A stretch of 64,000 bases of DNA from Calliopsis andreniformis (GCF_051401765.1 NW_027480422.1:27236001-27300000), one strand, 5' to 3'. Counted from the first letter of the stretch, positions 41,301 to 56,100 are shown. Notes: generated by a model from the sequence alone, not told the origin. Numbers and translations are program-made.

Positions 41301-41705
41301 GAGCAACGCCCTAGAGTGAAGCCTAGGTTGCCCGGAACGCAGAAATGACCATTACCTTCACACTGTTTGCGATTATTCATTTGACACGCTGGAAAAACTG
41401 TTCTATTTATTTCGTATTTCATGCTTCGGGCGTTAACTTCTAAGTCCCTAACTATTCGATCTGGTGGAAGAACGCACTAGAGTGAAGCCTAGGTTGCCCC
41501 GAACGTGGAAATGACCATTACCTTCACACTGCTTGCCATTATACATTTTATACGATAGAAATGCTGTTGTATTTATATTGTATTTTATGATTCTGGAGTT
41601 GACTTCTAAGACCGTAACTATTCGATGTGATGGAGTAACGCCCAAGAGAGAAGCCCAGGTTGCCCGGAACGTATAAATGACCAGTACTTTCACACTGGTT
41701 GCAGT
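38330..41705. repeat. HOR C, left segment, copy 1
   Basis: Reappears at 49775-53150 at a constant offset of 11,445 bp (69 monomers less 9 bp). Only occasional substitutions were seen, for example CATAGG near 38660 where copy 2 has CCTAGG, and GCAACG at 40648 where copy 2 has GTAACG. It includes an A-like cassette at about 39880-40470. Confidence 0.9.
39880..40470. repeat. Family A-like cassette inside HOR C
   Basis: Monomers here have the GTAGC/ATAGC tails and TTCGATGTGG heads of family A. They preserve a family A monomer order: CATATTATACAGT with GGCATTGAC, then CATAGCTTTCACACTGG, compares with about 890-1100 in HOR A. ATACAAGGG compares with 3586. Related cassettes, some truncated, recur at about 44855-45290, 47840-48280, 51325-51910 and 55635-56230. 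It indicates exchange between family A and family C arrays. Confidence 0.75.
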
Positions 41706-42524
41706 TATTCCTGTTATTCGACGGAAAAACTGTTGCATTTTTATTGTATTTTATGCTTCTGGCGTTGAATTCTAAGTCCCTAACTATGCGATCTGATGGA
41801 GCAACGCCCTACAGTTAAGCCTAGGTTGCCCGCGACGTAGAAATGACCTTGACTTTCAGACTGTTTGCAAATATACATTATATACGATGGAAAATCTGTT
41901 GTATTTATATTGTATTTTATGCTTATGGCGTTGACTTCTAAGGCCCTAACTATTCGATCTGGTGGAGCAACGCCCTAGAGTGAAGCCTAGATTGCCCGGA
42001 ACGTATAAATGACCATTACATTCACACTGTTTGAAATTATTCATTTTATACGATGGAAAAACTGTTGTACTTATGTTGTACTTTATGCTTCTGGCGTTGA
42101 ATTCTTAGTCCCTAACAATTGAATCTGGTGGACCGACGCCCTAGAGTGAAGCCTAGGTTACCCGGAACGTAGATGTGACCATACCTTTCACACTGGTTGC
42201 AGTTATTCCTGTTATACGATGGAAAAACTGTTGTATTTATATTGTACTTTATGCTTCTGGCGTTGACTTCTTATGCCCTAACTATTCGTTCTGGTGGAGC
42301 AACGCTCTAGAGTGACGCCTAGGTTGCCCGGAAACGTAGAAATGACCATTACCTTCACAATGCTTGCAATTATACATTTTATACGATGGAAAAACCGTTA
42401 TTCTTAAGTTGTATTTTATTCTTCTGGCGCTGAATTCTAAGTCCCTAGCTATTCGATCTGGTGGAGCAACGCCCTAGAGTGAAGCCTAGGTTACCCGGAA
42501 CATAGAAATGACCAGTACTTTCAC
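41706..42524. repeat. HOR C segment absent from the second copy
   Basis: About five monomers lying between the left and right segments of the first HOR C copy. In the second copy, 53150 passes straight from the equivalent of 41705 to that of 42525, within the shared CACACTGGTTGCAG stretch. Either a deletion in copy 2 or an insertion in copy 1 would explain it. Confidence 0.8.
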
Positions 42525-45500
42525 ACTGGTTGCAGCTTTCCCGTTATACGGTGGAAAAACTGTTGCATTTTTATTGCATTTTATGCTTCTGGCGTTGTAT
42601 TCAAAGTTCCTAGCTTTTCGACCTGGTGGAGCAACGCACTGGAGTTAAGCCTAGGTTGCCCGGAAAGTAGAAATGACCATAACTTTCACACTGTTTGGAA
42701 TCATTCATTTTATGCGATGGAAAAGCTGTTGTATTTATATTGTATTTTATGCTTCTGGAGTTGACTTCTACGGCCGCAGCTATTCGATCTGGTGGAGCAA
42801 CGCCCTTAAGCGAAGCCTAGGTTGCCCGGAACGTAGAAATGACCTGTACTTTCACACTGGTTGCAATTACTCCTGTTACACGATGGAAAAACTGTTGTAC
42901 TTATGTTGTTTTTTATGCTTCCGGCGTTGAATTCTAAGTCCCTAACTATTCGATCTGGCGGAGCAACGCCCTGGAGTGAAGCCTAGGTTGCCCGGAACGT
43001 AGAAAAGACCATTACCTTCACACTGGTTGCAATTATTCCTGTTACACGATGGAAAAACTGTTGTACTTATGTTGTTTTTTATGCTTCCGGCGTTGAATTC
43101 TAAGTCCCTAACTATGCGATCTGGTGGAGCAACGCCCTACAGTTAAGCCTATGTTGCTCGGAACGTAGAAATGTCCTTTACTTTCACACAGTTTGCAAAT
43201 ATACATTTTATATGATGGAAAAACTGTTATACTTATGTTGAATTTTATTCTTCTGGCGATGAATTCTAAGTCCCTAGCTATTCGATCTGGTGTAGCAACG
43301 CCCTAGAGTGAAGCCTAGGTTACCCGGAACATAGAAATGACCAGTACTTTCACACTGGTTGCAGCTTTCCCGTTATACGATGAAAAACTGTTGCATTTTT
43401 ATTGTATTTTATGCTTCGGGCGTTGTATTCAAAGTTCCTAGCTTTTCGACCTGGCGGAGCAACGCACTGGAGTTAAGCCTAGGTTGCCCGGAACGTATAA
43501 ATGACCATTACTTTCACACTGTTTGTAATTATTCATTTTATATGATGCAAAAACTGTTGTACTTATGTTGTATTTTATGCTTCTGGCGTTGAATTCTAAG
43601 TCCCCAGCTATTCTGTCTGGTGGAGCAGTTCTCTAGAGTAAAGCCTAGGTTGCCCGGAACGTAGAAATGACCATTACCTTCACACTGCTTGCAATTATAC
43701 ATTTTATACGGTGGAAAAACTGTTATACTTATGTTGTATTTTATTCTTCTGGCGTTGAATTCTAAGTCCCTAGCTATTCGATCTGGTGGAGCAACGCCCT
43801 AGAGTGAAGCCTAGGTTACCCGGAACGTAGAAATGACCTTTACTTTCACACTGTTTGCAAATATACGTTATATACGATGGAAAAGCTGTTGTATTTATAT
43901 TTTATTTTATGCTTATGGCGTTGAGTTCTAAGGCCCTAACCATTCGATCTGTTGGAGCAACGCCCTAGAGTGAAGCCTAGATTGCCCGGAACGTATAAAT
44001 GACCATAACTTTCACACTGTTTGAAATTATTCATTTTATACGATGGAAAAACTGTTGTACTTATGTTGTACTTTATGTTTCTGGCGTTGAATTCTAAGTC
44101 CCTAGCTATTCGATCTGGGGGAGCAACGCCCTGGAGTTAAGCCAAGGTTGCCCGGAACATAGAAATGACCAGTACTTTCACACTGGTTGCAGATTTCCTG
44201 TTATACGATGGAAAAACTGTTGCATTTTTATTGTATTTTATGCTTCTGGCGTTAAATTCTAAGTCCCTAACGATGCGATCTGGTGGAGCAACGACCTACA
44301 GTTAAGCCAAGGTTGCCCGGAACGTTGAAATGACCTTTACTTTCACACTGTTTGCAATTATTCCTTTTATACGATTGAAAAACTGTTGTATTTTTATTGT
44401 ATTTAATGCTTCCGGCGTTGACTTATAAGTCCCTAGCTATTCGATCAGGTGGGGCAACGCCCTTAAGCGAAGCCTAGGTTGCCCGGAACGTAGGAATACC
44501 CTGTACATTCACACTGGTTGCAATTATTCCTGTTATACGATGGAAAAACTGTTGTACCTATGTTGTATTTTATGTTTCTGGCGTTGAATTCTAAGTCCCT
44601 AACTATTCGATCTGGTGGAGCAACGCCCTGGAGTGAAGCCTAGGTTGCCCGGAACGTAGAAATGACCATAACATTCATACTGGTTGCAACTATTCGTTTT
44701 ATAGGTTGGAAAAACTGTTGTATTTATATTTCATTTTATGCTTCTGGCGTTGATTTCTAAGTCCCTAGCTATTCGATCTGGTGGACCAACGCCCTAGAGT
44801 GGAGCCTAGGTAGCCCGGAACGTAGAAATGACCATCACCTTCACTCTGGTTGCAATTATTCTTGTTATACGATGGAAAAACTGTTGTATTTATTTGTATT
44901 TTATGCCTCTGGCGTTGACTCCAAAGGGCATAGCTATTCGATGTGGTGGAGTAACGCCCTAGAAGGAAGCCTAGGTTGCCCGGAACGTAGAAATGACCAT
45001 GCCTTTCACACTGTTTGCAATTATTCCTGTTATACGGTGGTAAAGCTGTTGTATTTATATTGTATTTAATGCTTCTGGCGTTGACTTCTAAGGCCATAGC
45101 TATTCGATGTGGTCGAGCAACGCCCTAGAGTGAAGCCTAGGTTGCCCGGAACGTAGAAATGACCATTACTTCCACACTGTTTGCAATTATTCATATTATA
45201 CAGTGGAGAACTGTTGTATTTATATTGTATTTTATGCTTCTGGCATTGACTTCTAAGGCTCTAACTATTCGATGTGGTGGAGCAACGCCCTGGAGTGAAG
45301 CCTAGGTTGCCCGGAACGTGGAAGTGACCATTACCTTCACACAGTTTGCGATTATTCATTTTATACGATGGTAAAGCTGTTGTACTTAAGTTGTATTTTA
45401 TTCTTCTGGCGTTGAATTCTAAGTCCCTAGCTATTCGATCTGGTGGAGCAACGCCCTGGAGTGAAGCCTAGGCTACCCGGAACGTAGAAATGACCAGTAC

Positions 45501-46825
45501 TTTCACACTGGTTGCAGTTATTCCTGTTATACAATGGAAAAACTGTTGCATTTTTATTGTATTTTATGCTTATGGCCTTGTATTCAAAGTCCCTAACTAT
45601 TCGATGCGGTGGAGGAACGCCCTAGAGTTAAGCCAAGGTTGCCCGGAACGTAGAAATGACCATAACTTTCACACTGGTTGCAATTATTCGTTCTATACAA
45701 TGGAAAAACTGTTCTCTTTATTTTGTATTTTATGCTTCGGGCGTTGACTTGTAAGTCCCTAACTATTCGGTCTGGTGGAGCAACGCCCTAGACTGAAGCC
45801 TAGGTTGCCCGGAACGTAGTAATGGCCATTACCTTCACACTGTTTGCGATTATTCATTTTATACGATGGTAAAACTGTTGTACTTGGGTTGCATATTATG
45901 CTTCAGGCGTTGACTTCTAAGGCCGTAGCTATTCGATGTGGTGGAGCAACGCCCTAGAGTGAAGCCTAGGTTGCCCGGAACGTAGAAATGACCATTACTA
46001 CCACACTGTTTGCAATTATTCATATTATACAGTGGAAAAACTGTTGTATTTATATTGCATTTTATGCTTCTGGCATTGACTTCTAAGGCCCTAACTATTC
46101 GATGTGGTGGAGCAACGCACTAGAGTAAAGCCTAGGTTGCCCGGAACGTAGAAATGAACATAGCTTACACACTGGTTGCAATTATTCCTGTTATACAAGG
46201 GAAAAACTGTTGTACTTATATTGTATTTTATGCTTCTGGCGTTGACTTCTTAGGCCCTAACCATTCGATATTGTGGAGAAACGCCCTAGAGTGAAGCCTA
46301 GGTTGCCCGGAACGTGGAAGTGACCATTACCTTCACAGTGTTTGCGTTTATTCATTTTATACGATGGTAAAGCTGTTGTACTTAAGTTGTATTTTATTAT
46401 TCTGGCGTTGAATTTTAAGTCCCTAGCTATTCGACCTGGTGGTGCAACGCCCTGGAGTGAAGCCTAGGCTACCCGGAACGTAGAACTGACCATAACTATT
46501 ACACTGGTTGCAATTATTCGATCTATACAATGGAAAAACTGTTCTCTTTATTTTGTATTTTTTGCTTCGGGCGTTGACTTGTAAGTCCCTAACTATTTGG
46601 TCTGGTGGAGCAACGCCCTAGACTGAAGCCTAGGTTGCCCGGAAAGTAGTAATGGCCATTACCTTCACACTGTTTGCGATTATTCATTTTATACGATGGT
46701 AAAACTGTTGTACTTGGGTTGTATATTCTGCTTCAGGCGTTGACTTCTAAGGCAGTAGCTATTCGATGTGGTGGAGCAACGCCCTAGAGTGAAGCCTAGG
46801 TTGCCCGGAACGTAGAAATGACCAT
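42525..46825. repeat. HOR C, right segment, copy 1
   Basis: Matches 53139-57771 with offset steps of 10,614, then 10,780, then 10,946 bp. Each 166 bp step is one extra monomer in the second copy. It contains the GCAGCTTTCCCG / GTATTCAAAGTTCC monomers and the ATTTTATGCGATGG monomer. Confidence 0.88.
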
Positions 46826-47249
46826 TACCTTCACACTGTTTGCGATTATTCATTTGATACGCTGGAAAAACTGTTCTATTTCTTTCGTATTTCATGCTTC
46901 GGGCGTTAACTTCTAAGGCCCTAACTATTCGATCTGGTGGAGCAACGCCCTACTGTTAAGCCTAGGTTGCCCGGAACGTAGAAATGACCATTACCTTCAC
47001 ACTGTTTGCGATTATTCATTTTATACGATGGTAAAACTGTTGTACTTAGGTTGTATTGTAATCGTCTGGCGTTGAGTTCTAAGTCCCTGGCTGTTCCATC
47101 TGGTGAAGCAACGCCCTAGAGTGAAGCCTAGGTTGCCCGGAACGTAGAAATGACCAGTACATTCACACTGGTTGCAGTTATTCCTGTTATACGACGGAAA
47201 AACTGTTGCAGTTTTATTGCATTTTATGCTTCTGGCGTTGAATTCTAAG
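44264..47249. repeat. 2,986-bp tandem duplication (18 monomers), unit 1
   Basis: This unit is followed immediately by a copy at 47250-50235. No difference was seen in the stretches I compared. The junction lies in the TTCTAAGTCCCTAAC stretch, where the CGATGCG and CTATGCG variants alternate. The last 430 bp of the unit also match 38354-38790, so the unit is a composite of HOR C segments. Confidence 0.9.
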
Positions 47250-50235
47250 TCCCTAACGATGCGATCTGGTGGAGCAACGACCTACAGTTAAGCCAAGGTT
47301 GCCCGGAACGTTGAAATGACCTTTACTTTCACACTGTTTGCAATTATTCCTTTTATACGATTGAAAAACTGTTGTATTTTTATTGTATTTAATGCTTCCG
47401 GCGTTGACTTATAAGTCCCTAGCTATTCGATCAGGTGGGGCAACGCCCTTAAGCGAAGCCTAGGTTGCCCGGAACGTAGGAATACCCTGTACATTCACAC
47501 TGGTTGCAATTATTCCTGTTATACGATGGAAAAACTGTTGTACCTATGTTGTATTTTATGTTTCTGGCGTTGAATTCTAAGTCCCTAACTATTCGATCTG
47601 GTGGAGCAACGCCCTGGAGTGAAGCCTAGGTTGCCCGGAACGTAGAAATGACCATAACATTCATACTGGTTGCAACTATTCGTTTTATAGGTTGGAAAAA
47701 CTGTTGTATTTATATTTCATTTTATGCTTCTGGCGTTGATTTCTAAGTCCCTAGCTATTCGATCTGGTGGACCAACGCCCTAGAGTGGAGCCTAGGTAGC
47801 CCGGAACGTAGAAATGACCATCACCTTCACTCTGGTTGCAATTATTCTTGTTATACGATGGAAAAACTGTTGTATTTATTTGTATTTTATGCCTCTGGCG
47901 TTGACTCCAAAGGGCATAGCTATTCGATGTGGTGGAGTAACGCCCTAGAAGGAAGCCTAGGTTGCCCGGAACGTAGAAATGACCATGCCTTTCACACTGT
48001 TTGCAATTATTCCTGTTATACGGTGGTAAAGCTGTTGTATTTATATTGTATTTAATGCTTCTGGCGTTGACTTCTAAGGCCATAGCTATTCGATGTGGTC
48101 GAGCAACGCCCTAGAGTGAAGCCTAGGTTGCCCGGAACGTAGAAATGACCATTACTTCCACACTGTTTGCAATTATTCATATTATACAGTGGAGAACTGT
48201 TGTATTTATATTGTATTTTATGCTTCTGGCATTGACTTCTAAGGCTCTAACTATTCGATGTGGTGGAGCAACGCCCTGGAGTGAAGCCTAGGTTGCCCGG
48301 AACGTGGAAGTGACCATTACCTTCACACAGTTTGCGATTATTCATTTTATACGATGGTAAAGCTGTTGTACTTAAGTTGTATTTTATTCTTCTGGCGTTG
48401 AATTCTAAGTCCCTAGCTATTCGATCTGGTGGAGCAACGCCCTGGAGTGAAGCCTAGGCTACCCGGAACGTAGAAATGACCAGTACTTTCACACTGGTTG
48501 CAGTTATTCCTGTTATACAATGGAAAAACTGTTGCATTTTTATTGTATTTTATGCTTATGGCCTTGTATTCAAAGTCCCTAACTATTCGATGCGGTGGAG
48601 GAACGCCCTAGAGTTAAGCCAAGGTTGCCCGGAACGTAGAAATGACCATAACTTTCACACTGGTTGCAATTATTCGTTCTATACAATGGAAAAACTGTTC
48701 TCTTTATTTTGTATTTTATGCTTCGGGCGTTGACTTGTAAGTCCCTAACTATTCGGTCTGGTGGAGCAACGCCCTAGACTGAAGCCTAGGTTGCCCGGAA
48801 CGTAGTAATGGCCATTACCTTCACACTGTTTGCGATTATTCATTTTATACGATGGTAAAACTGTTGTACTTGGGTTGCATATTATGCTTCAGGCGTTGAC
48901 TTCTAAGGCCGTAGCTATTCGATGTGGTGGAGCAACGCCCTAGAGTGAAGCCTAGGTTGCCCGGAACGTAGAAATGACCATTACTACCACACTGTTTGCA
49001 ATTATTCATATTATACAGTGGAAAAACTGTTGTATTTATATTGCATTTTATGCTTCTGGCATTGACTTCTAAGGCCCTAACTATTCGATGTGGTGGAGCA
49101 ACGCACTAGAGTAAAGCCTAGGTTGCCCGGAACGTAGAAATGAACATAGCTTACACACTGGTTGCAATTATTCCTGTTATACAAGGGAAAAACTGTTGTA
49201 CTTATATTGTATTTTATGCTTCTGGCGTTGACTTCTTAGGCCCTAACCATTCGATATTGTGGAGAAACGCCCTAGAGTGAAGCCTAGGTTGCCCGGAACG
49301 TGGAAGTGACCATTACCTTCACAGTGTTTGCGTTTATTCATTTTATACGATGGTAAAGCTGTTGTACTTAAGTTGTATTTTATTATTCTGGCGTTGAATT
49401 TTAAGTCCCTAGCTATTCGACCTGGTGGTGCAACGCCCTGGAGTGAAGCCTAGGCTACCCGGAACGTAGAACTGACCATAACTATTACACTGGTTGCAAT
49501 TATTCGATCTATACAATGGAAAAACTGTTCTCTTTATTTTGTATTTTTTGCTTCGGGCGTTGACTTGTAAGTCCCTAACTATTTGGTCTGGTGGAGCAAC
49601 GCCCTAGACTGAAGCCTAGGTTGCCCGGAAAGTAGTAATGGCCATTACCTTCACACTGTTTGCGATTATTCATTTTATACGATGGTAAAACTGTTGTACT
49701 TGGGTTGTATATTCTGCTTCAGGCGTTGACTTCTAAGGCAGTAGCTATTCGATGTGGTGGAGCAACGCCCTAGAGTGAAGCCTAGGTTGCCCGGAACGTA
49801 GAAATGACCATTACCTTCACACTGTTTGCGATTATTCATTTGATACGCTGGAAAAACTGTTCTATTTCTTTCGTATTTCATGCTTCGGGCGTTAACTTCT
49901 AAGGCCCTAACTATTCGATCTGGTGGAGCAACGCCCTACTGTTAAGCCTAGGTTGCCCGGAACGTAGAAATGACCATTACCTTCACACTGTTTGCGATTA
50001 TTCATTTTATACGATGGTAAAACTGTTGTACTTAGGTTGTATTGTAATCGTCTGGCGTTGAGTTCTAAGTCCCTGGCTGTTCCATCTGGTGAAGCAACGC
50101 CCTAGAGTGAAGCCTAGGTTGCCCGGAACGTAGAAATGACCAGTACATTCACACTGGTTGCAGTTATTCCTGTTATACGACGGAAAAACTGTTGCAGTTT
50201 TATTGCATTTTATGCTTCTGGCGTTGAATTCTAAG
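47250..50235. repeat. 2,986-bp tandem duplication (18 monomers), unit 2
   Basis: Repeats 44264-47249 at an offset of 2,986 bp. After its end at about 50235 the sequence continues with CTATGCG and the order of the HOR C left segment, copy 2. Its near-identity implies a very recent event, or alternatively an assembly duplication. Confidence 0.9.
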
Positions 50236-53150
50236 TCCCTAACTATGCGATCTGGTGGAGCAACGCCCTACAGTTAAGCCTAGGTTGCCCGGAACGTTGA
50301 AATGACCATTACCTTCACACTGCTTGCAATTATACATTTTATATGATGGAAAAACTGTTATACTTATGTTGAATTTTATTCTTCTGGCGATGAATTCTAA
50401 GTCCCTAGCTATTCGATCTGGTGTAGCAACGCCCTAGAGTGAAGCCTAGGTTACCCGGAACATAGAAATGACCTTTACTTTCACACTGTTTGCAAATATA
50501 CGTTATATACGATGGAAAAGCTGTTGTATTTATATTTTATTTTATGCTTATGGCGTTGAGTTCTAAGGCCCTAACTATTCGATCTGTTGGAGCAACGCCC
50601 TAGAGTGAAGCCTAGATTGCCCGGAACGTATAAATGACCATAACTTTCACACTGTTTGAAATTATTCATTTTATACGATGGAGAAACTGTTGTACTTATG
50701 TTGTACTTTATGCTTCTGGCGTTGAATTCTAAGTCCCTAGCTATTCGATCTGGGGGAGCAACGCCCTGGAGTTAAGCCAAGGTTGCCCGGAACGTAGAAA
50801 TGACCATTACTTTCAAACTGGTTGCAATTATTCGTTTTATAGGATGGAAAAACTGTTGTATTTTTATTGTATTTAATGCTTCCCGCGTTGACTTATAAGT
50901 CCCTAGCTATTCGATCAGGTGGGGCAACGCCCTTAAGCGAAGCCTAGGTTGCCCGGAACGTAGAAATGCCCTGTACATTCACACTGGTTGCAATTATTCC
51001 TGTTATACGATGGAAAAACTGTTGTACCTATGTTGTATTTTATGTTTCTGGCTTTGAATTCTAAGTCCCTAACTATTCGATCTGGTGGAGCAACGCCCTG
51101 GAGTGAAGCCTAGGTTGCCCGGAACGTAGAAATGACCATAACATTCATACTGGTTGCAACTATTCGTTTTATAGGTTGGAAAAACTGTTGTATTTATATT
51201 TCATTTTATGCTTCTGGCGTTGATTTCTAAGTCCCTAGCTATTCGATCTGGTGGACCAACGCCCTAGAGTGGAGCCTAGGTTGCCCGGAACGTAGAAATG
51301 ACCATCACCTTCACTCTGGTTGCAATTATTCTTGTTATACGATGGAAAAACTGTTGTATTTATTTGTATTTTATGCCTCTGGCGTTGACTCCAAAGGACG
51401 TAGCTATTCGATGTGGTGGAGTAACGCCCTAGAAGGAAGCCTAGGTTGCCCGGAACGTAGAAATGACCATGCCTTTCACACTGTTTGCAATTATTCCTGT
51501 TATACGGTGGTAAAGCTGTTGTATTTATATTGTATTTAATGCTTCTGGCGTTGACTTCTAAGGCCATAGCTATTCGATGTGGTCGAGCAACGCCCTAGAG
51601 TGAAGCCTAGGTTGCCCGGAACGTAGAAATGACCATTACTTCCACACTGTTTGCAATTATTCATATTATACAGTGGAGAACTGTTGTATTTATATTGTAT
51701 TTTATGCTTCTGGCATTGACTTCTAAGGCTCTAACTATTCGATGTGGTGGAGCAACGACCTAGAGTGAAGCCTAGGTTGCCCGGAACGTAGAAATGACCA
51801 TAGCTTTCACACTGGTTGCAATTATTCCTGTTATACAAGGGAAAAACTGTTGTACTTATATTGTATTTTATGCTTCTGGCGTTGACTTCTTAGGCCCTAA
51901 CTATTCGATCTGGTGGAGCAACGCCCTAGAATGAAGCCTAGGTTGCCCGGAACGTGGAAGCGACCATTGCCTTCACACTGTCTGCGATTATTCATTTTAT
52001 ACGATGGTAAAACTGTCGTACTTAAGTTGTATTTTATTCTTCTGGCGTTGAATTCTAAGTCCCTAGCTATTCCATGTGGTGGAGTAACGCCCTAGAGTGA
52101 AGCCTAGGTTGCCCGGAACGTAGAAATGACCAGTACTTTCACACTGGTTGCAGTTATTCCTGTTATACGACGGAAAAACTGTTGCATTTTTATTGCATTT
52201 TATGCTTCTGGCGTTGAATTCTAAGTCCCTAACTATGCGATCTGGTGGAGCAACGCCCTACAGTTAAGCCTAGGTTGCCCGGAACGTAGAAATGACCATT
52301 ACCTTCACACTGCTTGCAATTATACATACTATACGATGGATAAACTGTTATACTTATGTTGTATTTTATTCTTCTGGCGTTGAATTCTAAGTCCCTAGCT
52401 ATTCGATCTGGCGCAGCAAAGCTCTAGAGTGAAGCCTAGGTTACCCGGAACATAGAAATGACCAGTACTTTCAAACTGGTTGCAATTATTCCTTTTATAG
52501 GATGGAAAAACTGTTGTATTTTTATTGTATTTTATGCTTCTGGCGTTGACTTCTAAGTCCCTAGCTATTCGATCTGGTGGAGCAACGCCCTTAAGCGAAT
52601 CCTAGGTAGCCCGGATCGTAGAAATGACCTGTACTTTCACACTGGTTTCAATTATTCGTTTTATACAATGGAAAAACAGTTCCATTTATTTTGTATTTTA
52701 TGCTTCGGGCGTTGACTTCTAAGGCCCTAACTAATCGACCTGGTGGAGCAACGCCCTAGAGTGAAGCCTAGGTTGCCCGGAACGCAGAAATGACCATTAC
52801 CTTCACACTGTTTGCGATTATTCATTTGACACGCTGGAAAAACTGTTCTATTTATTTCGTATTTCATGCTTCGGGCGTTAACTTCTAAGTCCCTAACTAT
52901 TCGATCTGGTGGAAGAACGCACTAGAGTGAAGCCTAGGTTGCCCCGAACGTGGAAATGACCATTACCTTCACACTGCTTGCCATTATACATTTTATACGA
53001 TAGAAATGCTGTTGTATTTATATTGTATTTTATGATTCTGGAGTTGACTTCTAAGACCGTAACTATTCGATGTGATGGAGTAACGCCCAAGAGAGAAGCC
53101 CAGGTTGCCCGGAACGTATAAATGACCAGTACTTTCACACTGGTTGCAGC
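49775..53150. repeat. HOR C, left segment, copy 2
   Basis: Second copy of 38330-41705 (offset 11,445 bp), sharing even single-base quirks such as the ATGCCCTGTACATTC and TTTCCCGTT-neighbouring monomers. It overlaps the end of the 2,986 bp duplication because that unit's tail is itself HOR C left-segment sequence. Confidence 0.9.
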
Positions 53151-56100
53151 TTTCCCGTTATACGGTGGAAAAACTGTTGCATTTTTATTGCATTTTATGC
53201 TTCTGGCGTTGTATTCAAAGTTCCTAGCTTTTCGACCTGGTGGAGCAACGCACTGGAGTTAAGCCTAGGTTGCCCGGAAAGTAGAAATGACCATAACTTT
53301 CACACTGTTTGGAATCATTCATTTTATGCGATGGAAAAGCTGTTGTATTTATATTGTATTTTATGCTTCTGGAGTTGACTTCTAAGGCCGCAGCTATTCG
53401 ATCTGGTGGAGCAACGCCCTTAAGCGAAGCCTAGGTTGCCCGGAACGTAGAAATGACCTGTACTTTCACACTGGTTGCAATTACTCCTGTTACACGATGG
53501 AAAAACTGTTGTACTTATGTTGTTTTTTATGCTTCCGGCGTTGAATTCTAAGTCCCTAACTATTCGATCTGGCGGAGCAACGCCCTGGAGTGAAGCCTAG
53601 GTTGCCCGGAACGTAGAAAAGACCATTACCTTCACACTGGTTGCAATTATTCCTGTTACACGATGGAAAAACTGTTGTACTTATGTTGTTTTTTATGCTT
53701 CCGGCGTTGAATTCTAAGTCCCTAACTATGCGATCTGGTGGAGCAACGCCCTACAGTTAAGCCTATGTTGCCCGGAACGTAGAAATGTCCTTTACTTTCA
53801 CACAGTTTGCAAATATACATTTTATATGATGGAAAAACTGTTATACTTATGTTGAATTTTATTCTTCTGGCGATGAATTCTAAGTCCCTAGCTATTCGAT
53901 CTGGTGTAGCAACGCCCTAGAGTGAAGCCTAGGTTACCCGGAACATAGAAATGACCAGTACTTTCACACTGGTTGCAGCTTTCCCGTTATACGATGAAAA
54001 ACTGTTGCATTTTTATTGTATTTTATGCTTCGGGCGTTGTATTCAAAGTTCCTAGCTTTTCGACCTGGCGGAGCAACGCACTGGAGTTAAGCCTAGGTTG
54101 CCCGGAAAGTAGAAATGACCATAACTTTCACACTGTTTGGAATCATTCATTTTATGCGATGGAAAAGCTGTTGTATTTATATTGTATCTTATGTTTATGG
54201 CGTTGACTTCTAAGGCCCTATCTATTCGATCTGGTGGAGCAACGCCCTAGAGTGAAGCCTAGATTGCCCGGAACGTATAAATGACCATTACTTTCACACT
54301 GTTTGTAATTATTCATTTTATATGATGCAAAAACTGTTGTACTTATGTTGTATTTTATGCTTCTGGCGTTGAATTCTAAGTCCCCAGCTATTCTGTCTGG
54401 TGGAGCAGTTCTCTAGAGTAAAGCCTAGGTTGCCCGGAACGTAGAAATGACCATTACCTTCACACTGCTTGCAATTATACATTTTATACGGTGGAAAAAC
54501 TGTTATACTTATGTTGTATTTTATTCTTCTGGCGTTGAATTCTAAGTCCCTAGCTATTCGATCTGGTGGAGCAACGCCCTAGAGTGAAGCCTAGGTTACC
54601 CGGAACGTAGAAATGACCTTTACTTTCACACTGTTTGCAAATATACGTTATATACGATGGAAAAGCTGTTGTATTTATATTTTATTTTATGCTTATGGCG
54701 TTGAGTTCTAAGGCCCTAACTATTCGATCTGTTGGAGCAACGCCCTAGAGTGAAGCCTAGATTGCCCGGAACGTATAAATGACCATAACTTTCACACTGT
54801 TTGAAATTATTCATTTTATACGATGGAAAAACTGTTGTACTTATGTTGTACTTTATGTTTCTGGCGTTGAATTCTAAGTCCCTAGCTATTCGATCTGGGG
54901 GAGCAACGCCCTGGAGTTAAGCCAAGGTTGCCCGGAACATAGAAATGACCAGTACTTTCACACTGGTTGCAGATTTCCTGTTATACGATGGAAAAACTGT
55001 TGCATTTTTATTGTATTTTATGCTTCTGGCGTTAAATTCTAAGTCCCTAACGATGCGATCTGGTGGAGCAACGACCTACAGTTAAGCCAAGGTTGCCCGG
55101 AACGTTGAAATGACCTTTACTTTCACACTGTTTGCAATTATTCCTTTTATACGATTGAAAAACTGTTGCATTTTTATTGTATTTAATGCTTCCGGCGTTG
55201 ACTTATAAGTCCCTAGCTATTCGATCAGGTGGGGCAACGCCCTTAAGCGAAGCCTAGGTTGCCCGGAACGTAGGAATACCCTGTACATTCACACTGGTTG
55301 CAATTATTCCTGTTATACGATGGAAAAACTGTTGTACCTATGTTGTATTTTATGTTTCTGGCGTTGAATTCTAAGTCCCTAACTATTCGATCTGGTGGAG
55401 CAACGCCCTGGAGTGAAGCCTAGGTTGCCCGGAACGTAGAAATGACCATAACATTCATACTGGTTGCAACTATTCGTTTTATAGGTTGGAAAAACTGTTG
55501 TATTTATATTTCATTTTATGCTTCTGGCGTTGATTTCTAAGTCCCTAGCTATTCGATCTGGTGGACCAACGCCCTAGAGTGGAGCCTAGGTAGCCCGGAA
55601 CGTAGAAATGACCATCACCTTCACTCTGGTTGCAATTATTCTTGTTATACGATGGAAAAACTGTTGTATTTATTTGTATTTTATGCCTCTGGCGTTGACT
55701 CCAAAGGGCATAGCTATTCGATGTGGTGGAGTAACGCCCTAGAAGGAAGCCTAGGTTGCCCGGAACGTAGAAATGACCATGCCTTTCACACTGTTTGCAA
55801 TTATTCCTGTTATACGGTGGTAAAGCTGTTGTATTTATATTGTATTTAATGCTTCTGGCGTTGACTTCTAAGGCCATAGCTATTCGATGTGGTCGAGCAA
55901 CGCCCTAGAGTGAAGCCTAGGTTGCCCGGAACGTAGAAATGACCATTACTTCCACACTGTTTGCAATTATTCATATTATACAGTGGAGAACTGTTGTATT
56001 TATATTGTATTTTATGCTTCTGGCATTGACTTCTAAGGCTCTAACTATTCGATGTGGTGGAGCAACGACCTAGAGTGAAGCCTAGGTTGCTCGGAACGCA

